Origin: Mytilus trossulus
Taxonomy: Eukaryota > Mollusca > Bivalvia > Mytilida > Mytilidae
Length of the DNA stretch: 64,000 nucleotides
Reading direction: 5' to 3'
Assembly (NCBI RefSeq): GCF_036588685.1
Contig: NC_086376.1
Span: 57,931,166 to 57,995,165, forward strand
Part shown: positions 24,209 through 36,202 of the stretch, one piece after another
Position numbering within the stretch: the stretch's first letter is position 1
How the letters are laid out: every line of letters starts with the position of its first letter
Notes under the pieces: model-generated
The model's database searches: none
What the model saw: the letters and a program-made list of their open reading frames with translations, nothing else
What the model was told of the DNA's origin: nothing
Translations under genes and position numbers: made by a program

Positions 24209-24289
24209 ATCATCTTATCTGGCAACTAGAATGAAATTGTCTTCCTTCGGGCCTAGGACTGTATGCATGTTCATCTTGGCTCCATCCGT
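24209..24289 (-). pseudogene. Paralogue or relic of the micro-exon gene terminal exon
   Basis: On the minus strand, acceptor TTGTATTACAG, then GATGGAGCCAAGATGAACAT.. and donor GTAAGTATTTGGTC. The core and 3' flank match the 13.9 kb terminal exon (GATGGAG.., GGCCCGAAGGAA, GATGATGTAAGTATTTGGTC). In the array phase it stops after six codons; another phase reads GWSQDEHAYSPRPEGR before a stop. It is either a decayed duplicate or a 3' exon of an unrecognised transcript. Confidence 0.35.
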
Positions 24290-24299
24290 CTGTAATACA

Positions 24300-24979
24300 A
24301 CATAAAATTATTCTTTTATTTATGAGACAACTATCAGTAAATTAAAATAAAAATATACTTAAATCAAAGTAATATGAAGATATCCAAATTGACAATCAGA
24401 AACTTTTCTTTAGTTCAGTTAATAGACTATTAGAGAAAAGGTTTCCAAATTGTCAATGGTTTGATACATGTAATTTAGAGCTGACTGCCAGGAGTACATG
24501 ATACGCTGGATAAAGAATAAAGTTCCATAAGTCCTCAATGTTATAAATTTATAATAAAAAAAAAAATTAAAGAGGTTCTTTTAATAGGTAGAAACAAGTC
24601 ACCAAAGTTTCATGAAAACTGCTCAAAGCACTTTTGAGTAATTTTTTTAATAAAATCTCACTACTAAAAAAACACAAAATTTTAAATGTCATGGCCATAA
24701 GACATATATTAAAGAAACTAGGGTAATTTAAGTGTTGACATTTTGATGTTTATTTTTGAAGTTCAAATCAAATATATTCAACTGTCAAGATTTTGGCCTA
24801 AAAATTTGCTTTTTAATTTCTCTTGAATATTTTACAAAAGTATTAAAAGCATCTGAACACCAATTTATTTATCAGATTTATTATAATTATTTCAAAGTCA
24901 AATCTATATCAGCCTATGTCTGAAAATACATTTTCCAATTCAGGAAAGCCTTATATAAACATGCATTTTTTCAACCAAT
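24300..24979. other. Intergenic AT-rich stretch
   Basis: No gene supported. The repeated phrase CACCAAAGTTTCATG.AAA near 24600 resembles the subrepeats in 20797-21753, suggesting a related element fragment. Confidence 0.45.
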
Positions 24980-25445
24980 TAAAAGTTTATGAATATAAAA
25001 GAGATGTGGTATGCTTACCAATGAGACAACTGTCCACAAGAGACCAAAATGGCACAGACATTAACAACTATAGGTCATCATATGACCTTCAACAATGAGC
25101 AAATCCCATACCGCATAGTCAACTTTAAAAGGCCCCGATAAGACAATGTAAAACAATTCAAACAAGAAAACTAACAGCCTTATTTATATAAAAAAATGAA
25201 CAAAAAACAAATATGTTATGTTACACATAAACAAACGACAACCACTGAATTACAGACTTCTGACTTGGGTCAGGCACATACTTAATTAAATAATGTGGTG
25301 GGGTTAAACATGTTAGCAGAATCCCAACCTTCCCCCCTAACCTGGGACAGTGGTATAACAGTACAACATAAGAACGAACTATAAAAATCAGCTGAAAAAG
25401 GCTTAACTCATCAGATGGACAAAAATACAAGTGGATGTGGCCGAG
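24980..25445 (-). repeat. Dispersed repeat family B, minus orientation
   Basis: Reads inversely as the family B order: GAGACAACTGTCCACAAGAG near 25020, AAGGCCCCGATAAG near 25130, then CAACCACTGAATTACAG, CTTGGGTCAGGCACATAC and AACATGTTAGCAGAATCCC. A near full-length copy of the type at 3055-3530. Confidence 0.7.
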
Positions 25446-26319
25446 AACTTTATATTTTTTGCGTTAAATATCAAGAAATAAATTGGACAGGTGTATAAAA
25501 TAAAAAGGCAAGTTATACACTGTTAAAGACTAGGGACTATATTCATAGGCCAGGAAAACCAAAGGACGACAACTGTGACCTTGGACCACTTGCATTTTAA
25601 ATTTATTAAAGAAATTCTAGGAATATATTGCAAAGCATCAAATGCTGCATGTTTAGCTGAGTTGAATAGATTGCCTTTATATACCTAGAATGGAATCTTC
25701 AGCAATGAAATATTGGCTCCATTTACAATCTGGAGTCAAATAATTCTCTTGCCCTTAAAATATACAAAGCAACTGAAAAAAAACTGTTGGATATTAAATA
25801 TGAAAAATATGCTATTTCAAGACTTGGACTTCATTTCATTAATCTAAATCTTTTTGATATTAAAATGTATTAAAAACCCATTCATGAGAGAATCAATGAT
25901 ATATAGCCTTTCAGAAGCAAGAGACTGACATCAATAAATGTTAAAATTAAACTTTTTTTCTGTAATATACTATATTAAACAAATAAAAGACAATCGTATG
26001 TTGATCAATATATATATTTTTATTTATTTATTTCTATTGATGTCTGTTATTTGCAATTGATTTACACAAAAAGCAATGCTGCATGCTGTCTGGTTCTACT
26101 TAATCCACCAGGCTGCATATAATAATAGTTACATTAGATGTATGTTTCATTATAATGCGTTATTCTGATTGGTTATAACTGCACATCACATGTTAATCTG
26201 CAAGCAATTGCACCAGACAATAACATTTATCATTCATGATGACTCAAGGTCCCACAATAAAGTGCCCAGGTGAAATAAATAAAACTTGATAAAAATCGTG
26301 TTTTCACGATCCTAGTTAA
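25446..26319. other. Intergenic AT-rich stretch
   Basis: No gene or clear repeat boundary. Stop codons are dense in all frames. Confidence 0.45.
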
Positions 26320-26490
26320 AAATGTAATTATAAGTATTGAATGCTTCTTTTTGTATCTTTATAGGGTTGTAAAAAGCGTTGACCGTGCGTACATTTTTAG
26401 AATGAAGCGCTTCCGCGCTTCATACAAAATGTACTTCGGTCTACACTTTTACACCGCAATAAAATTACAAAAAGAAGCATTCAATTCTTA
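26320..26490. repeat. Foldback repeat
   Basis: ATTGAATGCTTCTTTTTGTA on the left is matched inversely by TACAAAAAGAAGCATTCAAT on the right, with a palindromic centre GAAGCGCTTCCGCGCTTC. The RNA or single strand would form a long hairpin. Probably the end of, or a complete, small MITE. Confidence 0.7.
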
Positions 26491-26648
26491 AGTGTAACAA
26501 ATTCAAAGCAGATTTAAATACTAAATTATGAAATTTGAATGTTACAATCTTCTTTCAGGATTGTCTTTTTATAAACTCACTTTAAATAGCAAATAGCCAC
26601 CAAAATAAACTTGACATTCATTTCATGCAACACTTCTATTACCATTAA

Positions 26649-27231
26649 GGTTCATGTGGACCCGATGGCTAAAATGCCCGTATTTTCACCTCAAAATTTT
26701 ATCTGAGTACAGGCAAACCTGTGCATCTGGAAAAGTTTTAAGGCATAGCATGCCCTAGATAAATAGAATTCAAATGCATTGTATGATTTAGAAAATTCCT
26801 AACTTAACTGGATTTTGCCGTACATTTTTTTTTGTCTCTGCAGAAGATGATAAAATTAATAAACAGTCGAGTTTACCTTGATATGGTCCACTCAGATACA
26901 CAGTTTAAATAACCAATTATTGTCAGGTATCTATTGTCCATCTAATGTCCATGTCAATTAAAAATGCTCACTTTAATTATTACCTGTGGGGAAGTTCTCA
27001 AACCTGTTTCCCAACTTAGTTTATTTTGGCACCTTCTGGAGGAAAGAAAAAAAGTGCACGGCAAAATCCTGGTAATTTTTTATTTTTCTAAAACATAAAA
27101 CATACTTAAAATTCACGTATCTAGGGCATGCTATGCCCGATTTTTTTTTACAGATGCGCAGGTTTGTCTGTACTCAGAGTAAATTTTGAGGTGAAAATAC
27201 GGCCATTTTAGCCATAGGGTCCACATGAACC
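26649..27231. mobile_element. TTAA-flanked MITE with long TIRs
   Basis: Bracketed by TTAA at 26645-26648 and 27232-27235. Left end GGTTCATGTGGACCC and right end GGGTCCACATGAACC are perfect inverses. The inverted similarity continues, diverged, for about 120 bp (GGCTAAAATG.CCGTATTTTC, GGCATAGCATGCCCTAGAT). 583 bp with no transposase frame. The TTAA target suggests mobilisation by a piggyBac-type transposase. Confidence 0.8.
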
Positions 27232-27235
27232 TTAA

Positions 27236-29254
27236 CTTGTAACATGCTTGTGTATCCTTGTTATTCAATGCTCAACTTATGGAAAAATTATAGGAAATCC
27301 ACAGCCTTTCCCATTGTACCCTCATATTAGGCAATTTGGTACTTGATAGAGGATTATTACATGCATTGCTAGCAATGATTTCTTTAAAACAAGTTAATTA
27401 ATTTAGTTATTGGTGAAAACAGATATAAATATGGACCAAATCAAGTACACCTTTTTGTTTTAAGGTGCGCTCGACTGAAGTGACTCAACACATTTTTTTA
27501 TTTGCAACTCAAAGGTTGTTTAGAACTTTTTTTTTAAATAAACACTAGCACATCATAGAAAAGCAAGTCATTTATCTACGTTTAAAATTTTATAACAAAA
27601 ATCTCTGTAGATTTTCTTTAAAAAATCCACTTAGCTTATTTGCCACAAAGTCCACTTTTTCTATTAAATGCAGTGAAACAGTAAATAATAATGCTTTGCA
27701 CGAAGTTTCCCCTTGATGTATGTGCAAAATGGCCTATCTCTATTATTCATTATATTTGTTGTTTTGATACTATTGCAACTTTTGAAAATTTCGTACTAAA
27801 CAGTCTACAGAAGGGGTAATAAACCATCATTAAAGAAAGAATAAAACCTACCTTAAGCAAGAGACTTTCCGACAGCCACTTCAGTGAAACTAGTAATTCA
27901 AAATGAATTCCCTCGTGATAAAAGTGTTCACAAATTAGAACAATAGAACTATTCCACCGAATCATAGTGCCCAATAAATAGCCGCGAGGTATTTTGTCTA
28001 ATGAACCATGAAGGGACCATAAAGCCTAAATACCGTATTGTAAAATCTGTTCAAGTTCAAAACACAAGTTTAACCTTTCTTAAAAAGCCATATAAAAAAA
28101 TACGCCAACATCTGATTCATTGTGATGTTTGAGGTGCAAAGACACTTGAAAAATTAAATGAGGATTATTTTGTTTCATTTTGATTTTTCGTTTGCAGAAC
28201 AATAGCAATTTGCAGGGGCGGGTGCAGGTACGGATCCCCCTTTTTAAAATAATAAAATAAAAAAAGGCAAAGTGTAAAGCTAGCTTTAGTTGAAAACTAG
28301 CAACAACTAATTAAAATAAAACACTCATGCGTCTAAGTTGAGGTTCATTCAAGTTTGTGTTGATAGAAGTGAAATAATCTGAACCAACTAAAGTTCTAGT
28401 TTATAGATTCTATATACGGTAAAATCATAAAAACATTCATTTCTATCTAATATTCCACTCACTAAGAACGAGAAACTTGTGTACACATGAAATTCGATAA
28501 TTTAAGAGTTTTGACAACTTCACCAGTTTTCATCTACAGATAATAAAATTGAGAATGGAAATGGGGAATGTGTCAAAGAGACATTGTTTACCATTTTTTT
28601 TTACTGATAACAAAAAATATTTGTGAAAATTATGTGAAGGCACGTGCCTAAAGTGCATAACGACAGCTACGCCCCTGAATTATCTATTAGTGAGCAGTGG
28701 CTGATCCATAACTTTTCATATAGCTGACTGACCTAAAAAGGGGGGGGGGGGCGCTTTAGTCATGCTTCAGTGATTCCCTAAATAATCAACAATTTTTTTC
28801 CCACGAAAGTTGCTCAACCATAGGCAGATCCATGGGGATCCGGGCCCCTCCCCCCTGGATCCGCCTATCTTGAGCAACTAAGTGACATATCATCAGACCT
28901 TCATTTTGCCATCACTGAGTTCTAGCACCATATTTATACATGTACCATATACAACCTATTGGAACTAGACAATGAAATGGTTGCTTTAATTTAGTAAGTT
29001 TGTTGTGCAACACGGTCAATTTACATATTCAATCATGTATTCCCACAGGCACTCGTTTCCGAATGTTTCCCCCTATATATACCTTTATATAACGGTATAT
29101 AGGAATTTTATTTTCCGAGACAGGTCTTTGGAATTAATTTTGGCCAAGGATCTTTACATCAATATAGTCAATTCTGTAAAAAAGGAACACATTTTTTTCA
29201 GTTTAATCGAATTTCCAAGAATTAATTATATTTAGTTTTTACTGTTGCAAAATT
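27236..29254. other. Intergenic stretch
   Basis: No gene supported. It includes a G12 run (28740-28751) and, at 28808-28882, an inverted pair (GTTGCTCAACCATAGGC against GCCTATCTTGAGCAACT) around a GGATCC-rich centre, probably a small foldback repeat. Confidence 0.45.
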
Positions 29255-29462
29255 AAAGAAAAAATCTTTGTAGGCATTTAATTACGTTCCCGTTTGAATG
29301 GTTTTACACTAGTCATTTGGGGCCTTTATAGCTTGCTGTTCGGTATGAGCCAAGGCTCAGTGTTGAAGACCGTACTTTGACCTATAAAGGTTTACTTTTA
29401 CAAATTGTGACTTTAATGGAGAGTTGTTTCGTTGGCATTCATACCACATCTTCCTATATCTA
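29255..29462 (+). repeat. Dispersed repeat family B, 3' part
   Basis: Carries GTTTGAATGGTTTTACACTA, GGGGCCTTTATAGC, GGCTCAGTGTTGAAG and the end GGCATTCATACCACATCTTC. It matches, in inverse, the copy at 39210-39420. Confidence 0.7.
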
Positions 29463-29854
29463 TGATAAGACGTAGATGGGCGTTTTTCAATAAAAACGTA
29501 TTTTCTTGTCCCAGCCACTTTAAAAAAAATGTGTTTGATCTTTGCAAGTAATTTTTTGTGTAGTCAGTACATTGAATTAGATTTAACATTTTTAAGGAAA
29601 AAAACAGTTAATTTTTAGAGGGATTGATAAGACATTGACTCTTGAATGGTCCAAAACAACCAAAATGGCATGTCCTTTAATCGCCTGTTCAACATTCATA
29701 CTCTAAAATTTAATAAAAAAAAAAGGAAGAAATAAATGGGCTTTTTACTTTACATAAGTTCCTAAATAATTCAAAAGTATGTTCAGAGCCAACATATTTT
29801 AATAAACAGCTTTCAATATAGTTTTTTTAATTTCAGAAGGTGTGTCCCTCACAA

Positions 29855-30665
29855 AATGTCCACTACGAAACGAAGTCATTAAAATTTGGCAATAAACAGT
29901 TTTATAAAATCTATGTGATTTTTGTTTGCAAGAGATATAAACATTAGGGTCTTACAAAAGAAGTGATGCTTTTATAACGGCAATTAAATTGTTGGTAAGA
30001 AAAATTGAGCACATCAAATGGACCAGAGTGATACCGTATTTTTGTTATTGTCCTCTACGAAACGGGTCAAATCTCCTGCAGTATCTGGTTTTAAAATTAT
30101 GAAAAAAATATCAGTGTACAGCTTGATAAATGCTTTGATGAATACAATCAGTCTTGTTACTATTGCAATATAGGGATTGTGGGAAAAAAATAAAACATAC
30201 GAATACGTCCCTTACGAAACGGTCCCCTACGAAACAAGTATGGGAGAAAAACGTTTCGTAGTGGACACTACCACTACCATGCAGTCTTTTTTTAACCTTT
30301 TTTCAATTATATTCGTCCAAAACAAATAACAAGGGTTAGTTTCATGTAATTTTTATTATGTTTTTATTAACATATAATAGGGTTGATGTCAACTACGAAA
30401 CTTTTTGTCCACTACGAAACGGTTTTGTCCACTACGAAACGCATCGAAATGTCCACTACGTAATATGAGTTGAACCTTCATATGTGGAGTACTGTCTAAT
30501 CTTTATCGATAAAAATGGATTTCCAATTCAGAAAAAAATGATATGTTTTCTAGTATTTGAAGTAAACTAACTGAAATGTCTATAGGAAACATTTAAAATT
30601 GCAAAAATATGTCACGTTGTTTAGAAGAAGTTTCGTAGGGGACAACTGTCCCCTACGAAACAGTA
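29855..30665. repeat. Cluster of reiterated CCACTACGAAAC motifs
   Basis: At least ten copies of GTCC(A/C)CTACGAAAC or close variants occur in both orientations: near 29858, 30050, 30207, 30220, 30252 (inverse), 30389, 30407, 30428 and 30450, and as both arms of a 32-nt near-perfect palindrome at 30630-30661 (15-nt arms, 2-nt spacer). The sequence between them is ordinary AT-rich DNA. Likely subterminal binding sites of a non-autonomous transposon; another DNA-binding role cannot be excluded. Confidence 0.7.
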
Positions 30666-30669
30666 CACA

Positions 30670-31274
30670 AATTATGAAAATAATATCATTTTAAAGAATA
30701 TTTAAGGTTGCACTTTTTGTTTACAAACAGGTCTATTATAGAGGTATTCAAAATAACTCTTGAAATTGAATTTCAGACAAGTTGATTTTCCATTTTTTTA
30801 GGTCTGAAAATAACGCTTTTATTGAAAAACGCCCAGATATGTCTAGTGCAAATGCTTCTTCGCAAAATAGATATAGTTTCCTGTAGTACCATTTTTTTAT
30901 GTATATGATGGTCTTCCCTCTTGCACGGACCAAAGTTGTTAATGACCATTATGCAGAGCAAGTATAATGACCTCTGTCCGAATCCCAGTCTGAACAAAAA
31001 TACTGGTCGTAGCTGGATTAAAAACAATAATCTTGTCCACTTTTTCTGCTTTTAGAAACAAAACTTTCCAACAGAATTATTTAGAATATATATATACATG
31101 ATGAATAACAAAAAAAACCGGTGTAATTTATTGGGGACTGGCAGTTGCGTGTGAATCCCATATATGATGGGAGTGTCTGTTTCGCCGAACTGATATATTG
31201 AATACTTTTTTCAAGGCCCGGCTGAAACCTGCCTGTTGGGTGTGGCCTTTATCACGGGTGTCATTCGGTTTATC
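30670..31274. other. Intergenic stretch
   Basis: No gene supported. A minus-strand frame of 84 codons at 30773-31027 overlaps another of 61 codons and has no recognisable feature. Confidence 0.4.
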
Positions 31275-31790
31275 GAGAGAAAAGATCGTGAAAGAATATC
31301 TAACGGCAGTCGATCAAGTATTGAGAGACGATCGTGAAAGTTCTGGTAACGGATCGTGAAAGACATTTAATCGAGAAGACAAATGAAAGTTCAGTAAATA
31401 TTCTAATTTAATTAATTACACAGACACATTTACGACAAAATAAAACTGTCTGTCAAAATGGTTCAACATTATGATCAGTATGTCAGAATATCCAGTTTTA
31501 AAAGTACAAAGTTATTACAAAACGAGAAAAGGCAGATTGCTTCTTGACATTTCAATGACATAAAACATATAAACAAACACGATTTTTTCACAAATTCGAC
31601 TAGATAAACTATGTTGATCAGAATAAGGGCATTGTATTTGAATTAATTAAACGGTTTTCATAGTTTTTTTGTATAAATATAATCTGAAACTTGGTATAAA
31701 GAACTATCTACACAAAAATGATTTTTTGGATCGTGAAAGATCACGTACCGCATTTTTGAAGATCGTGAAAAGGATTGTGAAAGATTTGAT
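31275..31790. repeat. Cluster of reiterated GATCGTGAAAG motifs
   Basis: Six same-orientation copies of GATCGTGAAAG or a one-base variant lie near 31283, 31330, 31353, 31728, 31762 and 31777, in two groups about 400 bp apart. Related ATCGTG motifs cluster at the right end of the MITE at 54109-55315, so these may be subterminal repeats of the same transposon group. Confidence 0.6.
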
Positions 31791-32059
31791 GCGACGAAGA
31801 CGTTAACATTATTCTTCTTCAATTATATGATAATTGATATTTGTTATTGATATTGAAAAAGACTAGATAGGTCAACATCTCAATAGGTTTAAACCAAACA
31901 AGTAAAATGTTAAAGACTAAGAGGATCCAAAATTCCAAAAAGTTGTACCAAAAACGACTAGGGTAATCCTTAGTTTTTCGAAAAATTCAAAGTCTTGTAA
32001 ACAAGAAATTTGTATCAAATGACCATATCATTGATATTCATGTCAACATCGAATAGTTG

Positions 32060-32195
32060 AATACAGTGCTGGGCTGATGATACCCTCGGGGACGAAACGT
32101 CCCGTGACCAGAAATGGCATCGACCCAGTGGTGTAAATAGTTATCAAAGGTACTAGGATTATAATTTAGTACGCCAGACGCGCAAATACATTAAA
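32060..32195 (+). repeat. Dispersed mytilid repeat family D
   Basis: GATACCCTCGGGGACGAAAC, GGCATCGACCCAGTGGTGTA and ATCAAAGGTACTAGGATTAT followed by TAGTACGCCAGACGCGC. I recognise this from mytilid sequences as a high-copy repeat. One copy in this window, non-coding. Confidence 0.65.
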
Positions 32196-32599
32196 ATTAT
32201 TATTTGGGCATTTGTGAACGTGTTGTTTGTAAAATAGTTGGATGATTGTAGGATGAAGTTTTTTATTGTCATGTGAAGTACTCACTTATCATGAGTTATA
32301 GGATACCCATATTTTGTATATTGGATCCTATACTAACTGTCCGTCAGACAGGATTCACCTGACTCTGAATTTGCCTCATTCCATGGATGAAGATTCGTTT
32401 TAGTGGTCAAGTCCGTATCGATGATTCGTTAAGCTTTAGGATAACTGTCTGTTGTTATGATTGTAGGGTGTATATTTTCGACTTGTGCAATGTTTCAACT
32501 TACATTGAACTCAATTTACTCATTATCATGCATCATTCGGCAATGTTTGTTTTATGAAATTCAAACTTAAATTAAAATTTGTAAAAAAAATAATTTGAT

Positions 32600-33470
32600 C
32601 ACGACAACAATCAGATAGTATTCAGGAAGCACCGATATTCAACCGTTTCTAAGCGAATTAGTCCCGATAATACCGTTCTGAATCCGCTTCTAATCCGATT
32701 TGTATTTTTCGCCAGGTAAAATTCGACCGAGTCTGTCACGACTGCGTCCCGACTCTACCGAATGTTATCCCATGTATCCGACTGAGATCAGACAGTGACC
32801 GGACAGTGAACCGACGCTGACGGAAGTTATCCGTTCGAAAACTGTCGGCATATTCGGGATGATCAAGTACTGTCGGAACGTAATCCTATCATAGTCCGCT
32901 CTATCGCATTGCAAACAGCTTTGTCTGGTCTCAGTCGTATTGTATTCTGTAATTGTCGGGACTCTGACGTGGGTATCATTGACGAATTTCGTATTAATAA
33001 CGGGACTGTTTCGGAACGGTTTCGGCAAAAAACGGTTCGCAATCGACAAGATCTGGATGCAATCTGGACTCAATCGGCAGAAAAAAAAACTATGAAAAAT
33101 TACTCCGGATCATTCCCGTTCCACAGTACACCGTCCAGAATACACAAGACATTGTTCGGAATTCGATCCGATACAGCAGAATCTGTCACGACATAGCCAC
33201 GATTGTAATCCGACTAGACAAAATCGGCTGAGTTGCCCCGAATGTTACGGGACGCACCTAACTGTCGGGATGCTTTGCCGAACTATTCGGACCCTTCCCG
33301 ATCCGTAGGAATCTGTTACGAACTAAAACGAATGCGTTCAGACAATGATAGGACATTCCAGATAATTGAGGATACTAATCCGACTTTTTCACTTTTCGTG
33401 TCGTATTGCTGTCTGATCTCAATCGGGAGCAATAATCGGCAATGTGTGAACCCCGCATTATTTGGACACG
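32600..33470. other. Compositionally distinct, CG-rich island
   Basis: This block is visibly richer in CG dinucleotides than its surroundings and is cryptically repetitive in CCGA, TCGG, GGACTC and AATCCG words (for example AATCCGACT, TCGGGAC, CTGTCGG). Frames of 90-102 codons exist on both strands, as expected from few AT-rich stops, but none resembles a known protein. It may be an unusual repeat or a transposon remnant. Confidence 0.5.
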
Positions 33471-33494
33471 TTATTAGTTTTTTTGTTTTTTTTA

Positions 33495-34269
33495 AGCTCA
33501 CCTGACCCAAAGGGCCAAGTGAGCTTTTCTCATCACTTGGCGTCCGTCGTCGTCGTCCGTCGTCGTTAACTTTTACAAAAATCTTCTCCTCTGAAACCAC
33601 TGGGCCAAATTAAATTAAACTTGGCCACAATCATCTTTGGGGTATCAAATTTTAAAAATGTGTTTAGTGACCCGGCCAACCAACCAAGATGGCTGCCACA
33701 GCTAAAAATAGAACATAGGGGTAAAATGTAGTTTTTGGCTTAACTCAGAAACCAAAGCATATAGAGCAAATCTGACATGGTGTCAAATTGTTTATTAGGT
33801 AAAGAGCTATCTGCCTTGAAATTTTCAGATGGATCGGACAACCTGTTGTTAGGTTGCTGCCCCTGAATTGGTTATTTTAAGGAAATTTTGCCGTTTTTTG
33901 TTATTATCTTGAATGTTATTATAGATAGAGATAAACTGTAAACAGCAATAATGTACAGCAAAGTAAGACTTAGAAATAAGTCACATGACCAAAATGGTCA
34001 GTTGACCCCCTAAGGAGTAATTGGCCTTTATAGTCAATTTAACAATTTTCATAAAATTTGTAAATTTTTACTATCATTTTCCACTGAAACAACTGGGCCA
34101 ATTTCATTATAGATAGAAATAATTGTAAGCAGCAAGAATGTTCAGTAAAGTAAGATGTACAAACACATCACCATCACCAAATATAATTTTGTCATGAATC
34201 CATCTGTGTCCTTTGTGTAATATTCACATAGACCAAGGTGAGCGACACAGGCTCTTTAGAGCCTCTAGT
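33495..34269 (+). repeat. Dispersed repeat family A, full-length copy
   Basis: Left end AGCTCACCTGACCC with hairpin potential, then TCATCACTTGGCGTCCGTCG and GTCGTCGTC, ACTGGGCCAAATT blocks, and CCAACCAAGATGGCTGCCA. The right end GGCTCTTTAGAGCC then TCTAGT matches 1-219. About 775 bp, non-coding. It defines the family used to annotate the copies within FAM204A introns. Confidence 0.8.
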
Positions 34270-36023
34270 TTAGGATTGTCAGTTTTCCTAACAATGATGG
34301 GTTGTTCTCTTCAGCCTCCCTGGCTTCCTCAACTAGTATTAATTGACTGCCACAAAATAGCACAATAATGTAAGTGTTAAAAGTGGTGTTTAGCATCAAT
34401 CAATCAATCTATTTAATCTCACTGGAAAATAAATCACATTTTTGCAATTGCCTATAAAGTCTTCAGTGATTTTCCTAAGAAAGATTGATTCAATTGCCTA
34501 ATATCCAGTTGATTATAAGGATTCAATGCATATTCAGTACAATAACTAATCAAACAATGAATAAATGAAGGAGGGTCTGAGTACATTGATAAATTAAGAG
34601 GCTAGCTATAGACATGAAATGTTTTCATTAGAAAATATGAACATCATGTGCATTTGGATTTGTAATCATAGCTTATTTTAAAGTTTTTCTTAATTATAGC
34701 TTATTTTTATATAAGTGATATAATTTGCTATATTTTTTCATTGTCATTTCCTTTGTTTTGACTAAATAGAATTTTGGTCTTGTACCTTTGAAAGTTGAGA
34801 GGTAACCTGTAATTTTTCCTTCTGTGTTTCTTTGCAAAAAATAGCAATTTTTGTTCACCAAATATTCATAATGATAAGGAAGATTTTTACTCAGTGATGA
34901 TAAATTTGAACCATACATGATCATGTGATTGCTAAAATTAAACTTTAGTAACCCTCAGATTTCTGTGCCAATTTTTCAAATATCCGTATGTAATAAATAA
35001 AAAAAGAAATGTGTCTAAGGACATGAAAGCACCTGCACAAGCTTGCTTATAATATGTGAAAATACTTTTGTGATGAGGGAAGGACGGTTAAGGGTAACAC
35101 ATAGTGCCTGCTTTGACTAGAGGTTGGGGCATTAAAATTTGCATAAAAAAATGGTATGATTGCCAAGACACAACTCTCCACAAGAGACCAAATGACTTAG
35201 ATTTAACAACTATAAGTCTATAAACAGCATTAACAATTATCAAAAGCTACATGTGTACTACAGTGTAAGCTATAAAAGGACCTGAATTACAAATGTAAAA
35301 CAATTCAAAAAAGAAAACCAACACATTGATTTCTGATCAGCTGAATTAGAAAATTGTGATTTTAGAAATGTTCATGCCTTGCAAAGCAGAGACAATGACT
35401 CAGCTCAATTATAACCAGAAATTATCTCACTGTTTTCATTGCAGAACCGATTGTTCTGCTTGTGTAGATTACCAGATGAATTTTTGCAATGCCTTTGATT
35501 TTGTCCAATATCATAAACTGGTTGGATTTATAACTATTTCCTATATATGGTTTTGATGACATATTAGAATAAAGGGAGACAACAAATGGAAGTTCTTATG
35601 ACCTTGACTGGATATACATCCCTCGCATGGTTGGTATAAAGGGAGAGAGAGGTATACATCAAAGAGAGAGAGACCTAACACAGATGGTCAATGTTTGGAT
35701 GACAAAAGCCACAGGAAAAAACCCAAATATTTATTTATAGATTTAAAGTTATACTATAATGACTTGACCTTAGTGTTTCTCATCACCTATTGCATTTCTT
35801 TTCTAATTCTGACACCAATGCTGAATGGCAATTTGTTTTTATTAAAGTATTATATGATTGTAACAAGGCTTTATTTTATGACTTTTCAATTGGTTAAAGT
35901 TTCTGACCAGTTAGATAAAGCAACTCTCATTACTGAATGGTAAATGTCATATTTTTCCACTTTGGTAGTTTTATCACATAACATTGGTATTGTAAACTGT
36001 TCCAGTCTGTACTACACAAGATG
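34270..36023. other. Intergenic stretch downstream of FAM204A
   Basis: No gene supported. A minus-oriented family B fragment lies at about 35145-35320. A plus-strand 82-codon frame at 35695-35943 is hydrophobic but has no splice context or known relative. Confidence 0.45.
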
Positions 36024-36029
36024 TTTATT
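36024..36029 (-). terminator. Candidate FAM204A poly(A) signal
   Basis: AATAAA on the minus strand, 130 nt beyond the stop codon at 36160-36162. It is the first such hexamer found after the stop and would give a short 3' UTR. Confidence 0.5.
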
Positions 36030-36159
36030 TTTCTATGTCCATGAATGTGAGTAATATTATTTGATCTAGTATGAAGTATCCATCATCATTCATGTCTCAT
36101 TCAAAATCCCATGTCTGGCTTGGAATGACCTTGAGTAGAACTGTGCAGTTACAGTTGTA

Positions 36160-36202
36160 TCACATGTTACTTTTGGTTTCCCATCTGTGCTTTTGTTCAA
36201 AC
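36160..36202 (-). CDS. FAM204A: FAM204A last coding exon
   Basis: After TTTTTTCAG it reads (G)FEQKHRWETKSNM then TGA at 36160-36162. Human ends FEAKKRWETKSNMGYM, so the mussel protein stops three residues earlier. Confidence 0.93.
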
